A program made the translations under genes and the position numbers. From the NCBI GenBank assembly GCA_905221605.1, contig CAJNDS010000746.1, positions 62,001 through 126,000 on the forward strand: a stretch of 64,000 nt of DNA, in the 5' to 3' direction. The notes under the pieces were generated by a model. That model worked only from the letters and a program-made list of their open reading frames with translations. It did no database searches and had not been told where the DNA came from. The stretch comes from Symbiodinium natans. Taxonomy: Eukaryota > Sar > Dinophyceae > Suessiales > Symbiodiniaceae. Below are positions 34,760 to 46,633 of this stretch, piece by piece (positions within the stretch are counted from its first letter, which is position 1; each line of letters opens with the position of its first letter).

Positions 34760-35146
34760 CTCGTCACTATACGCTACTGGCACTGAGAGGACAGGTGGTT
34801 TCATTATAGGCCCCCTTGCCCCGAAGTCCTCAAAACCCAAGCATAAACGGCCCTGGGGAGGTATCCCAGCCTCGCACCGAACACTCCCGAAGAGTCCATA
34901 GTAGATCTGTGCACAAGTCCATAACCTCTGGAAACCCATCACCCTAAACCCTGAATGGGCTTTTCGGCTTTGAGCTGCAAAAAGTGTTTCGAACGCCAGG
35001 GCGAGAGAGAGAGAGAGAGAGAGAGAGAAAAGAAACAAAACAAAAAAGAGAGATGGTTTAGGGCATAGGGCTTAGGGCCAGTAACAGGGTTTAAGGCGGG
35101 CTGCTGCACAACAAGCGCTTTGAATGTTGAAGGTTTGCCGCTGCAG

Positions 35147-35217
35147 GCATGCGATCTGATCTTGTCAAACAGAATTCGAAGGGTCGCCACCATCGCGCTC
35201 CGTGTAGGATGCCCTCG
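35147..35217 (+). CDS. Candidate exon, unassigned; donor provided by a telomere array
   Basis: Open after GCTGCAG, reading CDLILSNRIRRVATIALRV, and ending CTCG directly before GTTTAGGG of an array. Its reading frame does not join directly to 35623, so it belongs to another gene or needs an intervening exon (35280-35370 is open too). Confidence 0.4.
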
Positions 35218-35508
35218 GTTTAGGGTTTAGGGTTTAGGGTTTAGGGTTCAGGGTTTAGGGTTTAGGGTTTAGGGTTCCGCCCACGCCTAAAGAAGCCTTG
35301 CATAGTTGCGACGAAGGCCTCTTCTTTGAGTGCTCCCGAAATCAGGGCCGGCATGACCCCGGCGCATTTTTTTAGACAAACCTGTTTAGGGTTTAGGGCT
35401 TAGGGTTTAGGGTCCTTCAGCACAACCGCTCTGCGCAAACCCTCAACCCTAAACCTCCCGTGTGTTGCACCCCTGGCCCAAGAAACCCCTTACAACTCTC
35501 CTCCACGT

Positions 35509-35611
35509 GGGTAGTTCTCTAAAATTGCGTCCCTTTTTGCGACCTTATCATAAGTATTATCTCTAGGACTCTAGGACCCACAACAGGACCCCAATCTAGA
35601 GAACTACCCCC
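35509..35611. mobile_element. Inverted-repeat element, GGGTAGTTCTCTA ends
   Basis: GGGTAGTTCTCTA and TAGAGAACTACCCC flank an imperfect hairpin, 11 bases upstream of the RD-gene exon. An element with GGGTAGTT ends also lies at 56774-56876. Confidence 0.7.
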
Positions 35612-35622
35612 ATGAGCCACAG

Positions 35623-36252
35623 CACAATTTGAACGACTGCGCAGGCTGCGGGAGGAGGAGGAGGAGGTGGAGGGGGAGGAGGTGGTGGAGGTGCCCTGTT
35701 GTGGGGAGAGGGATGTGCCGATGACTTCAAAGGTCGTGCTTGGAACGGACTTGTTCAAAAGTGTACCTTTTGAGTTTGGTAAGGGGGACTAGCGTGCTTT
35801 ACCGAAGAAGCCTCTCCCAGTAGGGTAGAGGAGTCTTAGCTGACCCTGAATGAACCCTTAGGCATCACATGCTGTTTCCGGTGGTGAGTGTGGAAACGGA
35901 GTGCGCCAGTTGGGGTCCTGAATGGTCCTGACATGTCTTGATGTTATGAAGACGAAGGAGCTCCCTGCTCAGGGCATGTATAATTGGCAGAACTGGTCCG
36001 ATGCACAGGGTAATTATTGCCAGGAATGCGCACATGTCCCCTTCGACGCCCATAGTCACCCTAAAAACCCCCAAACCCTATACAGCCTACAACCCTGCTC
36101 TGAGCCCAATCGCCCTAAACGCCTAGAAGATGGCACAGTGCCCTGTCTTTCCAGATCGGGATCGGGATCGCGACCGTGATCGGGATCGAGATCGTGACCG
36201 GGGAGACCGTGACCGGGGAGACCGTGACCGCGATCGGGATCGCCGTCGCTGA
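35623..36252 (+). CDS. Partial gene with acidic segment and Arg-Asp repeat tail, possible splicing/RNA-binding factor
   Basis: Exon 35623-35778 begins after CACAG and ends at donor GTAAGG. It encodes FERLRRLREEEEEVEGEE and then a Cys-Cys containing segment. It ends in phase 1 and fits exon 36155-36252 (after TTTCCAG), which is almost pure Arg-Asp dipeptide with two RGD variants and ends RRR-TGA. RD/RS tails of this type are typical of spliceosomal proteins such as U1-70K or PRP38-like factors, but the upstream part is not recognised. The intron contains a 160-base open stretch that may be incidental. Confidence 0.55.
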
Positions 36253-36484
36253 ATGTGTGGGGCTCATCTTTGCCTTAGGTTTTAGGGTTTAGGGTTTAGG
36301 GTTTCCAGTTTGCAAGCAGGGCCCTTCATGATCGTTGCAAGCTAGACCGAGGGCTGCCAAAGGGCCACCGTTTCAAGTTTCGATCCTTGTTCATACCGGT
36401 GATGTACAACGTACCCTAAACCCTAAACCCTGACCCTAAACCCTAAACCCTAAACCCTAAACCCTAAACCCTAAACCCTAAACA

Positions 36485-36593
36485 TCAATCTAGCAATGTG
36501 CACTCCTGCATCTGCGACCCTTCCCCTGAGGTTGGATGCCAGTGATGCCAGATAGACGTCAGTGAGCTCGAGCAACGCTGCTGGGAATTTCAT
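36485..36593 (-). CDS. Candidate first exon, minus strand, unassigned
   Basis: From ATG on the minus strand, reading MKFPAALLELTDVYLASLAS and continuing NLRGRVADAGVHIARL. Only the minus strand is open across the segment. It abuts a CCCTAAA array (TTTAGGG on its own strand). Confidence 0.4.
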
Positions 36594-37653
36594 CTTCTAG
36601 AAAACCATGCTACCAGGACCCCGAGAGCTACAATGCTCCTGCAACCTAAACCATAAACCCTAAACCCTAAACCCTAACCCAGAAAGATGCGCAGAGTTGC
36701 CAAGAAGGGCAGTTCTTCACTGCAGTTCATGATCCGGCAGGGCTGGCCTGGAGGGCAAGCACACAAGTTTCCTGAAGCTACCCTAAACCCGAAGCCCCAA
36801 ACCCAAAACCCTAAGCCCGAAACTCTCGACACTACGACTTCAACTACATCCTTAGTACCCTGAACTTGAAAAAACCCAAACCTGACCCCGCCTGAAGTAG
36901 CTGTTGATTTACATCGGCTCGTCACAGACGAACAGACGACGCAAGCTGCGTGGCTTGGTAGCCCTGCAGCTGAAAAACCTGTAACCCTAAAACCCTAAAA
37001 GGCGATGCCATCCCTGCCAGGCCGCTCAGCAGGATCGTGCTGTGTGCCCACAGCTTGGTGCCTCCATTGCCCTCATCGGCAGAGGAGCGAGGCGAGAGAC
37101 ATGCTTGAGGCGCCGCTCGCTACATGAAAAGACGGACCTGAGGTCCTCAAGTAGACACATGTGCCCCGAACGGCAACATCACCCAACCCTAAACCCTAAG
37201 GCCCGAAGGCTTCTCCAAACCCTCCAGACCCCAAATTCCCAAACTGCTAAACTCTCTAGACCCACAGATTTATGTACTATAGACCCTAAATTTCCAAACA
37301 CCTAAACTCTAAACCCTAACCTCTAGACCCCTAGACCCATAGGTTTATATATTACTTATAAAAGGCGCCAGAGCGGCACTCCGAGCGTAGTAAAGCATCG
37401 CCGCGGACGTGGCAGCTTCCAAGTTTTGAGAGCTCTGCGTGTGAGAGATGGTGAGGCGGTGGGTTTAGGGCTTAGGGTCTTGAGGGTTTAGGTACCCTAA
37501 ACTCCCTAAACCCTAAACGATCCAGCTCTTTTTCTCCGGATTTCGGTCGGAGCTGCCAGGAGTGGGCTCGAAGAAGTTAGAAGAAGTTCGAAAAAAGGCC
37601 TCACACAGAGCGGAGCATCTATGAACTGTCCCTCCAGCTTACACCTGGCGCAG

Positions 37654-37725
37654 GCAGAGGCAGCAAAAGAATGTCCTTTTGTGACCAAGTTCAGGGAGAC
37701 TTTGAGGGGACTCCACCCTCGAGGG
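37654..37725 (+). CDS. Candidate exon, unassigned
   Basis: After CTGGCGCAG, reading AEAAKECPFVTKFRETLRGL; continues to the next array. An upstream open stretch at 37520-37620 (KKLEEVRKKASH) may belong to the same gene. Confidence 0.35.
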
Positions 37726-38649
37726 TTTGGGGTTGAGGACCCTAAACCCCCCCCCCCAAAAAAAAAAAAAAAAAAAACCAGACCCTGAACCCTACAAACC
37801 TAAACCCTAAACCGGTTGAGGGTTGATTTAGGATTCCATCCAGAGCGCATGGGGGGTTGAAGCGCGCCTCACCTCCTCCTAAACCCTAAACCCTAAACCC
37901 TAAACCCTAAACCCTGAACCCGCCCGGCCAAGGCCTTGAGGCACCTCTCAGCTCGGATGGCGCATGCTATGGGACCGGTCCTCACTTGGCTGTTTAGGGT
38001 TTAGGGTTTAGGGTTTAGGGTTTAGGGTCATCACTGGGCTCAGGAGGTTGTGAGTTTAGGAATTTGGGGCTTAGGGTTTGAGATTTGGGGTTTTGGTCTG
38101 AGGATTTGTGGTGAAAGGGTTAGGGTTTGGGGTTTAGGGCCTGAGATTCGGTGGGGTTTAGGGTTTAAGGCTGTGGGGGCTTAGGGTTCAGGATGTGGGG
38201 CTGAGGGTTTAGGATTTCGGGTTTAGGGTGTTCCGAGCTGAGGGAATTTCGGGTTTAGGGCTTAGGGGTTAGGGTTTAGTTTAGGGAGTTGTTCATAGGG
38301 ATGGTCTGATGACTTGGGCTTCGAAGACACCGAGCGCCTCGACCTTGGACCCCATCATCACACGAACATCTCGTGCATTCTCTTAGGAACCCTAAACCCT
38401 AAACCCTAAACCCTAAACCCTAAACCCTAAACCCTAAACCCTATAAACCCTAAACCGCCTCAACCCTAAACCCTAAACCCTCAAGTCGAGAAGTGTACCA
38501 GGCAAGAACCCTAAACCTTGAACCCTCTTTCGGGGGCCCCGGAGGATGCTTTGGAGCATAGCTCTTTAGTTCACTAAACCCTAAACCCTAAACCCTAAAC
38601 CCTAAACCCTAAACCCTAAACCCTAGAAACCCCAAACATAGCCCTTTAG

Positions 38650-38722
38650 AGGCTCTTCACCAGCAGCTTGGCCGCCGCCTTGCAGCGGGGGCCTTGACTT
38701 GCGCGGCATATCTATCAGGCGT
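38650..38722 (+). CDS. Candidate exon, unassigned
   Basis: Begins after CTTTAG and reads EALHQQLGRRLAAGALTCAA, open to the following TTTAGGG block. Confidence 0.35.
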
Positions 38723-38954
38723 AGAGGGGTTTAGGGTCTAGGGTTTAGGGTTTAGGTCTAGGGTTTAGTGTCTTAGGGTCTAGGGGTCTAGGAGTGAACA
38801 GAAGTTTCGGGGCTTAGTGTGCGGGCGCGCATGTGACCCTCAAAGTGTCGCGCTTTAGGGTTTAGAGGTTTTCAGCCTATAAAGAGCCTGTAGACGATAA
38901 AGCCCCCCTCAACACTGAAGCCCGTTGAGGTCTGCAGTGCGGGCGGTAACAAAA

Positions 38955-39165
38955 CAAGCTGCCCTAAACCCTATGACCCTATAAGCCCTATAAGCCCTAT
39001 AAAGCCTACAAACCCTACAAAGCCTTATAAGGCCCATAAACCCTATAAGTCCTTTAGACCCCATAAACCCTATAAACCCTATAAGGCCTATAAACCCCAT
39101 AAACCCTATACGGCCTAAAACCCTATAAACCCTATCAACTCTATAAACTCTAAACCGCTCTGAGC
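38955..39165. repeat. CCCTATAAA-type degenerate repeat
   Basis: About 20 units of CCCTATAAA, CCCTACAAA and similar: telomere-like but with period near 9. A mirror-orientation relative lies at 3207-3350. Confidence 0.85.
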
Positions 39166-39511
39166 TAGAGTTCCTTTTGATTGCTCCCGAGTCGGCGACA
39201 ACCAAGTCATGTACCTTGGGCCCCTAAGGTTGTACCATCGGGTTTGTGGGCCCTTTTTGAAGATCCTTCAAGAGAATAGAAGGGCCATATTAGGTGTATA
39301 TTCAGGGAACCCCCTAAACCCCAAACCCTAAACCCTAAACCCTAAACCCTAGGGGTCCGAGTATGCCCTTGTTGGGAACCAGTAGGAGTTTCTGGAGAAG
39401 TAAGGTTCAGAGTTGGTGCATGGGTCCTCCTTGTAGTGTTTCGGTTTTTCGGGTTTAGGGTTTAGGGTTCAGGGTTGAGGGTTTAGGGTTTAGGGTTTAG
39501 GGCTCACGCAG

Positions 39512-39587
39512 GCAAGCCATGCTGCGGAGCGGCAGCGCCGTCGCGGGAGATGTGACAGGCAGGGCGGCATTCGAGCTTCGGAACTGA
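39512..39587 (+). CDS. Candidate terminal exon, unassigned
   Basis: After TCACGCAG; reads QAMLRSGSAVAGDVTGRAAF then ELRN-TGA. Follows a TTTAGGG array. Confidence 0.3.
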
Positions 39588-40050
39588 TTCTGTGGCCTTT
39601 AGTCAAGGGGGTTCAGGGTTTAGGGTTTAGGGTTTTAGGGTTTAGGGTTTAGGGTGTAGTAGGGTGGGTTAGAGAGGTATGCGGATTGGAAACTTCGTAG
39701 AATAAGCATGGAGTCTGACTCAAGCAGGAGAAAAAGGGCAGGGTGCAAAGATGCCAGAGTCCTACAGCCCTTTGTGGTGCTTTACTGTAACTTTAATTTA
39801 GATCCTTAGCCATTTTGGGGTTTTTGGGTTTCCTAGAAAGGCCGCTAAAAACTTATTTTTAGCTATCCTCCTAAGTGCAGCCAAGGTATGTTGCTGCGAA
39901 GCAAGCAGTCGTAGTGTATAGCCTGTGGCTAGCAAGCCTCCGGAGAGGGGACACGTCCGGTCCCGAACCCATCCTAAACCCTAAACCCTAAACCCTAAAC
40001 CCTAAGACCCAATAAACGCTACAATCCTAACCAGCCCCTTGCTTATTCAG

Positions 40051-40118
40051 TGAAGGCTGCAGCAACCAGCTGGCACCACCTGCTGGCCAGGACCAAGCAC
40101 GTCCGGGAGCTACTTTAA
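40051..40118 (+). CDS. Candidate terminal exon, unassigned
   Basis: After CTTATTCAG; reads KAAATSWHHLLARTKHVREL and ends L-TAA. No family recognised. Confidence 0.35.
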
Positions 40119-40292
40119 GGTGTATATTGTCTCCTCACAGTCTGCTGTCACAGTGCTCGTAGGAGTCCTTACGACAAGACGGGCCCTAATCGCCACAGAA
40201 CACCCACATATCAGTCCGAGCATTTCAGGTTTTGGGGATTTTGGGGGTTAGGGTTTCAGGGTTGGAGCCGCTCGAGGGAGGCCCTCTATACT

Positions 40293-40396
40293 ATAGGGGT
40301 CGGAATAAATGCTAATAATATTCCCTCATGGTCCCTTTAGAATTATACTAGAATGCCCCCCCAAAAGGGCGTTCTAATTATTACGGCTCCTGCAAT
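40293..40396. mobile_element. Family I inverted-repeat element
   Basis: Left part AGGGGTCGGAATAAATGCTA, core TAATATTCCCTCATGGTCCC, C-run. Copies at 4183-4312, 12537-12662 (with a telomere array inside), 13506-13600 and 13611-13725; some carry a T-run joined to a G-run in the centre. Confidence 0.75.
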
Positions 40397-40918
40397 ACAC
40401 CCTGGATAAGAGTGACCCTGGGCTTCAGGAGAAGGGCAGATGCGCCCTGTATTTCGGGTCCTTGAGGGTATTTGGGTTGCTGAAAGGAAAAGACTGGTAA
40501 GTCTCCCCAAGAAGTATGGAGGCCCGTTCAAACACCCATTTTTTGTGGCGCAACCTTTCTGGATGGGTTTGACGTAGTTTTAGGGTTCAGGTTCAGATGA
40601 AGGGTTCAGGGTATAGGGCTTAGGAATTAGGAGGTTGAAAAAGAGCTTAGAAGCTTCAAGCCGGGTACCTGTCTGTTCGGGCCCATACCAGCGGGGCGGG
40701 GGGGCGAGGGTGTCTTCTAGTCTCGTGATTTAGCACAACATCTCTGCCGGGGCGTCATCTGTAACTCATAAAAGACACCAACAAACAAACGGTTTCAGAT
40801 CCGGCCGTTTCGGGTTTGGGCTTAGCGAGGCTTATATTCAGGCGATGCCAACCCGAGAGTTTTTTTGTGGGGATCCTATGAACGCGCCCGTAGCTTATAT
40901 ACTCACTCACATGCAGCT

Positions 40919-40976
40919 GCCAAAGGGTCCATGCACCTATATAGTGCATACAATATAGGTACATGGACCCTTAGGG
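40919..40976. mobile_element. Family B element, internally deleted, GCT target duplication
   Basis: Only about 58 bp: both ends are kept, the middle is lost. GCT on both sides. Confidence 0.8.
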
Positions 40977-41252
40977 GCTGCTATCTGCGATGTGAGCTGC
41001 GAAGGAGGGAGGCAGCCCCGTTTGTCCAGAGCTAAGTGCTTGGTGGTCTTTGTGTCTGTGCATGATGTGCATGAGGCACATCGCTGACCCTAAGCCCAAG
41101 CCCTAACCATAAGGGGTTTCATGGTTTGCATCACCAAAATGCCCCTTCACTGTCAAGAATAGCCCAGTGGACATTGGCCCGCTTCCCCCGAGAAACAACC
41201 CTTTAGGGTTTATTTTCTAGGGTTTAGCCAGAGGGCTTTACGAATTGGGATT

Positions 41253-41501
41253 AGTTTGTCTCGGTGGCGTGAAGAAGGCCCGTGGACCTACCTCCAGCTC
41301 GCCCGCATCGTGGACGACGAGCTTCAAAAGCGCCTGGGAAAGGCGCCCCAATTTGCAGCAGCGACATGCAGCGACAAAGGGATCGGCACAAAGAATGCCG
41401 AGCCTGTCCAGTCTTTGCACCACTTCCTTCCCAAACCCCCTCAAGCCAACAACATCCTGTATGGGCGGTACACGGGCGAGTCTCCGAATAGATATCCTAC
41501 C
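41253..41501 (+). CDS. Candidate long exon, unassigned
   Basis: About 80 codons open after GGGATTAG, reading WREEGPWTYLQLARIVDDEL then QKRLGKAPQFAAATCSDKG. Composition is strongly protein-like and hydrophilic. Overlapping frames are also open, so this frame is the best guess. It ends in a short CCCTAAA block. Confidence 0.45.
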
Positions 41502-41673
41502 TCAACCCTAAACCCTAAACCCTCAACAAGCGCTCCGCGCACCACATGTGCTTCGCGTAAGTAATTCAAGTAAGGTGCCATAAGAAGGACACAAGTTTAT
41601 GCACCATGGACACATATAAACAGATATAGACGTATGCGGATATATAGATATGCACAGTATATCGTGCATGCAG

Positions 41674-41781
41674 CTAGAGCACTCGCTTGCCCAGCGGCCA
41701 CCTGAGTGCATTGAGAGAGAGGTGTGTGAGGGGAGATCCGGGCTGGAGCAGCACATCCTGCCGGGGCCCGTCGTGGGATGA
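41674..41781 (+). CDS. Candidate terminal exon, unassigned
   Basis: After GTGCATGCAG; reads LEHSLAQRPPECIEREVCEG then GRSGLEQHILPGPVVG-like sequence to TGA, 36 codons. No family recognised. Confidence 0.45.
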   Translation, partial: LEHSLAQRPPECIEREVCEGRSGLEQHILPGPVVG

Positions 41782-42072
41782 GGCTTAGGGCTGGATGTAG
41801 GGAGGGCTTATGGGGTTTCAACGGGTTTAAGGGTTTAAATGGGTTGAAGCGGGTTTAAACTTAAGGGTTTAAGGTTTAAGGGTTTAAGGCTTAAGGGTTT
41901 ACGGGCTTAAGGGTTTAAGGGCTCAGGGTCTAGAGTTGAACTTCGATAGGGTTGAAGATGGCTTGGGGGGGGGGATGCTTCGTCAGTTTTTTGCACTTGT
42001 GCTCCAAGCAAAAAATGCTCGTTGGCGTGCTGTTTTCAGTGATCACCTTGTTTGGATTGCATAAAGTTTCAG

Positions 42073-42105
42073 GCAGAGGTTCGCAAGAACATGGAGATAC
42101 GTCGG
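42073..42105 (+). CDS. Candidate small exon, unassigned
   Basis: Between AAGTTTCAG and GTATTT, reading AEVRKNMEIRR. The frame remains open beyond the proposed donor. Confidence 0.35.
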
Positions 42106-42596
42106 GTATTTGGTGCTTTTCCAGGGCCAAGATCGTTGTCAAGTCCAACGTGCCAGGTGCTGGGTTGCTGTTCACGGGCGTTAAATCAAGATACCATACA
42201 ATGTGGCATAGCAAATTCAGCATGGTATCCTTCTTATGAGAACTCAAGACCCCCTAAACCCTAAGCATGAAGATCTTCTGTCCCGAGCAATCTTCAGACA
42301 CCTTGCCAAGTTAATTCAAGAATGTGCCCCTTACTCACATAGACTCGATGTTTAGGGTTTTGGGTTCAGGGTTTAGGGTTTAGGGAGATGCCATCGCATT
42401 TCATCCCAATCCGGCGAATAGCACGCCCAAAAGCCCCCTTGCAACTCGAAATTCCGCGCACGAGAGCCTAGGCTGGGATGCTCACAGGATCCCAGCACCT
42501 GCTCCTTCTTGGGTCCAGTTGACCAGGCGTGGCATTGCTGTTTCGGGTTGGGGGGAGAGGGGGGGTTGAGTGCGTAAGCCTTTGACCACCTTGCAG

Positions 42597-42629
42597 ACAC
42601 GACGCCCTTGTGAAACTGTGCAAAGAGGG
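42597..42629 (+). CDS. Candidate micro-exon with canonical splice sites, unassigned
   Basis: Between ACCTTGCAG and a consensus GTGAGT donor; reads HDALVKLCKEG (33 nt). Confidence 0.4.
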
Positions 42630-43225
42630 GTGAGTTCTGAAGAGTTGTCCGGGGTTGCTGTTGTCTTTGAGGGCCCATGCCAAGATCAAGTAGATACCGT
42701 AATGGAGGGTTTAGGGTTTAGGGTTTAGGGTTTAGGGTTTAGGGTTGAGGGTTTAGGGTTTAGGGTTTAGGGTTTAGGGCTTGGGTTATGTTGGGGCACT
42801 CCTTCAGCCGACAACTCACGTGTGAGGTGGCAGAGGTGCCCAGATATCTGCCCCTTGGCTGATCGAAAAAGGGTTTAGGGTTTAGGGGTTGGGGTTTGGG
42901 GTTTCGGGTTTCGGGTTTCGGGTTTGGGGTTTGGGGTTTGGGGTTTTTGGGGTTTGTGTGTTGTCGGACGGAACCCCCTTTCCAAGCTTCGTCTGGGAAA
43001 CGGTTTTTGGCGCCCGCCATTCCGAGGAAGTTTCGGGGTTTTTAAGGTTTAGGGTTGTTTAGGGTTGTTTAGGGTTTAGGGCTTAGGGTTTAGGGTTCAG
43101 GGTTTAGGGTTCAGGGTTACTAAAGGCTGGGATCCTGAACCCAGAGCACATGCCTGTCTGCTTAGGCATCCGAAGGCCGAGATACTGCCCCCGTACCCCT
43201 TCGAAACCTTTATACGGGATACTCA

Positions 43226-43227
43226 AA

Positions 43228-43278
<51 letters not shown>

Positions 43279-43279
43279 C
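43226..43279. repeat. (AAT)n microsatellite
   Basis: About 17 AAT units. Other simple repeats: (TTA)n 15151-15183, (GA)n 35005-35030, (TC)n 46595-46630, (TA)n 28855-28905, 43604-43650, 46875-46940 and 57117-57141, (GT)n 45657-45676. Confidence 0.9.
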
Positions 43280-43612
43280 GATAACCTTTATACTACTAAT
43301 ACTCATAAATAATATTATTAACAATGATAAGAACAACAATGCCTTACCTTGGTTGGGGACGAAATGTTCCCTAAAATTGGGGACAGATACCCTACACTGG
43401 AGCAATCTATGTAACACCAGTAAAATAGGGGACGTGTGTTTTAAGTTCCTTGGGGAAGAGAGCAGCTGTTTATTCTGTTTTTTTGGAGGGATGCAGGGTA
43501 CAAGAGAAGGCATACATACACATACCAAATAAACAAACATATAAATAAATCTATAAATGTAAATGTAAACATAACTCAAAATATAAGTATACGTATAAAT
43601 GTAAATATATAT

Positions 43613-43646
<34 letters not shown>

Positions 43647-43685
43647 ATGTCATGTGCACGTGTCTATACATACAGGTTCCGCATG

Positions 43686-43807
43686 TAGCTGCGCCCTCAA
43701 CTCCTTCTCCGAGGCGCCCCGCGAACGCTCCGGGCCTCCCGGGCGAAGCCCTGGCCAGCCTGGTGGCGGGCTCCGGAGGCGCCCCCACAGACGAGCTCGG
43801 GGGATAG
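43686..43807 (+). CDS. Candidate exon or terminal exon, unassigned
   Basis: A 120-base GC-rich island between (TA)n-rich and (GA)n simple repeats. One frame reads VAAPSTPSPRRPANAPGLPG and ends TAG. Pro/Ala-rich; several frames are open, so confidence is low. Confidence 0.25.
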
Positions 43808-43903
43808 AGAGAGAGAGAGAGAGAGATGTATATATATATATATATATGTATGTATACAAACACCATATATATATGATTCAGCCCCGGCGGGCCCCCCCCC
43901 CCT

Positions 43904-43936
<33 letters not shown>

Positions 43937-43974
43937 ACCCCCCCCCCCCCCTGTGGTGTGGTTGGGGGTTGGTT

Positions 43975-44335
43975 TTAGGGTTTTAGGGTTTAGGGTTTAG
44001 GGTTTAGGGTTTAGGGTTTTAGGGTTTTAGGGGGTTTAGGGTTTAGGGTTTAGGGTTTAGGGTTTAGGGTTTAGGGTTTAGGGTTTAGGGTTTAGGGTTT
44101 AGGGTTTAGGGTTTTCCCCGCGGATGGGGTACTAAGATGATCCCCCCCCCCCTGTGGTGTGGTTGGGGGTTGGTTTTAGGGTTAGGGTTTAGGTTTAGTT
44201 CAGGGTTTTAGGGTTTAGGGTTTAAGGTTTAAGACTTAAGGTTTAGGGTTTAGGGTTAGGGTTTAGGTTTTAGGGTTTAGGGTTTAGGGTTTAGGGGTTT
44301 AGGGTTTAGGGTTTAGGGTTGAGGGTTTAGGGACC
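43975..44335. repeat. Long TTTAGGG array with duplicated flank
   Basis: Two blocks, 43979-44115 and 44175-44330. Each is preceded by a C-run and the same CTGTGGTGTGGTTGGGGGTT (43950 and 44151), so the unit of C-run, flank and array has been duplicated. Confidence 0.9.
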
Positions 44336-45229
44336 GTAGAGTATACCATGGGGGGGGGGGGATACCATGGGGGGGGGGGCCCAGGACGCTCGACGCTGAA
44401 CCATATATACACACATAATCTTTAGAAGGGTTTAGGATTTAAAGGGGTTTAAGGTTTGAGCGGGGGGTTTGGGGTTGGGGTTGAGGGTTTAGGGTTGAGG
44501 GTTTAAGGAGATTGCGTGACGGCACTTCTTTAAATGAAGTCGCATGTGTGCCGGCAGCTTCCATGTCCGTTGCTCAAACAGAGTTTAGGGTTGTGAGGGT
44601 TTAGGGTTGTGTTATATGACTGCGTCTCCTTACATATCGTCGTGTGTCGTTTAAGCATATTAGGGTTCCAAGAGGGCTCATAGCTTGTCCACTTAGTTCT
44701 TGTTTTCATGAGGACTTTGAGGGCCTCCGTAATGGTTCGCCCCCCCCTCGAAGCATCTTTCGGGGTTTAGGGCCCCTTGGCCAAGGGCCCACGGTATGAG
44801 GTTCCACAGGCGCGTAAGAGTGTGGACAGCTGTACGAATTGGGGCTCCCCTCCCGCTTTTCTGCTTAGGAGAGCCCCGCTGGCCAAACATACTCGCCGGG
44901 CCCTAAGTCCAAGCGTCGGGCAGTGGGCGTGTTCAAGAAAGCTTCCGCATTCAAGCGTGCGGCAGCAAAACCTCCTTCCATCCTTTCTGGCCATCTCCTG
45001 CAATGGTGGTCAAATTTTCGCACGCTGTAGCAACAGGGGTTCCCACCCGAAATCCTAAGCTCCGGAAGCTAACCCTAATGATTTTTACAATCCTGCAGTA
45101 CCCTAAGCCCCATGCCTTCGAAACCAACGAAACTCGTAAACCCTCAACAGCAGACACCCTAAACCCTAAACCCTAAACCCTAAACCCTAAACCCTAAACC
45201 CTAAACCCTGAACCCCAAACCCTAAACCG

Positions 45230-46210
45230 CTGGACCCTGAGGTTCAGCTATGCCGGGTAAACCCAGTGGAGTTGGCTGCGGCGGCTCGCAACAAAGGCCA
45301 TGCCTTGCCACAGCCTGCAACCTCCCAGCGTTGTAGGGCTGTTGTTCGTTTAAGCATTTTTCGTTTTTTGTTTTGATAAATGTTGTGTGTTTTTGCAGGT
45401 GTTTCTGGACATGTTGGTTTTTTATTTTTGAGCCAGATCTGTTTGGTTGATTTAGTTGCAAAAAGTTAGTAAGGCTCATCTTGTTGTCAGCTTCTTTTCG
45501 TCAAGAATATTCGTCAAACAAGGAAAATTTAGATTTTGTCTTTGTCGATTTATTTGAAAACGTTTGCGCGCGCACTTTTTTGTGTGACAGTGTGTTAGTT
45601 GTTTTTTGTTTTGGTAAGTTTTATGCGTTGTTTGTTGTTGTTGTTGTTTTTGTTTTTGTGTGTGTGTGTGTGTGTTCGGTTTTTTGTTGTGGAGGGAGCA
45701 CGTTGGGGTTGCGTTGGGTCCTGAGGGGTTTCGGATTTAGCTTGGGATGTTCCCCCTTATACTAACAGTTACTAGCAGTCCTTAGTAGGGAGTAGAGTAC
45801 CCCCAAACCTACCCCCTATTACAATCCCTTTTAAGGACTGTTAGTATAAGGGGGAACATCTCAAGTAACAATGTTGTTTGATGTGATAGCATGCAACTGA
45901 CACGACACAGGGCACCAGGGAAGCGACTTCTGTCTTTGATGCGGATTAGGGTGGTTTAGGGTTTAGGGTTTAGGGTTTAGGGTTTAATTAGGGTTTTGGG
46001 TTCAGGGCTACACATTAATTGATATCCTGAGAGTCAAAATCGCACGCGCGCACAAAGCCCATATCCCAAATGCTCCATGTACCAATGTTATATAGTTGGT
46101 ACTTACACTCGGAATGAAGGGCCCAAGCATACCCTGCAAGGATACCTGGACCCCTTTTGTATGCCTTAAAAGCTGTCAACCCTCACTCAAAGCGCCATAA
46201 GCCCTAAACC
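45230..46210. other. T-rich non-coding stretch
   Basis: T- and GT-rich DNA (45330-45700), one complete family E element, and a TTTAGGG block at 45955-45992. An open frame over the T-rich part encodes only Val/Phe-rich low-complexity protein, so no gene is called. Confidence 0.55.
45743..45866. mobile_element. Family E inverted-repeat element, most complete copy
   Basis: Ends CTTGGGATGTTCCCCCTTAT and ATAAGGGGGAACATCTCAAG. Others, mostly partial: 13462-13502, 20300-20372, 22523-22574, 29996-30064, 31591-31674, 52817-52876. Confidence 0.85.
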
Positions 46211-46592
46211 CTAAACCCGAAGCAGATCCCGTGACCGTGACGGGTGGCGTGCAGCCCGAGTTCCCAGCTGTAGTGTTTTGGGGCTTACTTCGTAGCGCGT
46301 GGGGGCATTGGGCACCCTACATAATTCCTTAAAGGGTACATATAGGGGGATATAGGGTACCTCATCGTTAAGGTTTTCGGATATTTGGGTTTGGGGCTCC
46401 CTGCTTCGGTTCACTTCACGCTCACTGGGCAACAGCACGACTCGAGCCTTGGCAAGCGCCTACAGCCGTTACCGCCCAAATCATCCCGAAACACCCTCTG
46501 TTGCACTCGGAGAGTTGGGTGCACCTTGGGCGTTAAACAGTTGAAGCCTGGCTTTTCGTCCTTCATTCTTTCTCGCACTTTCCTCGGGCTCT

Positions 46593-46633
<41 letters not shown>

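Noticed and set aside
43576-43986. Open frames with poly-Gly, poly-Pro and Ile-Tyr runs
   Set aside because: They are translations of C-runs and (TA)n repeats; only the central GC-rich 120 bases might be coding.
44767-45058. Open frames on both strands of 78-93 codons
   Set aside because: Both strands are open with no motif or clear splice context; coding status cannot be decided.
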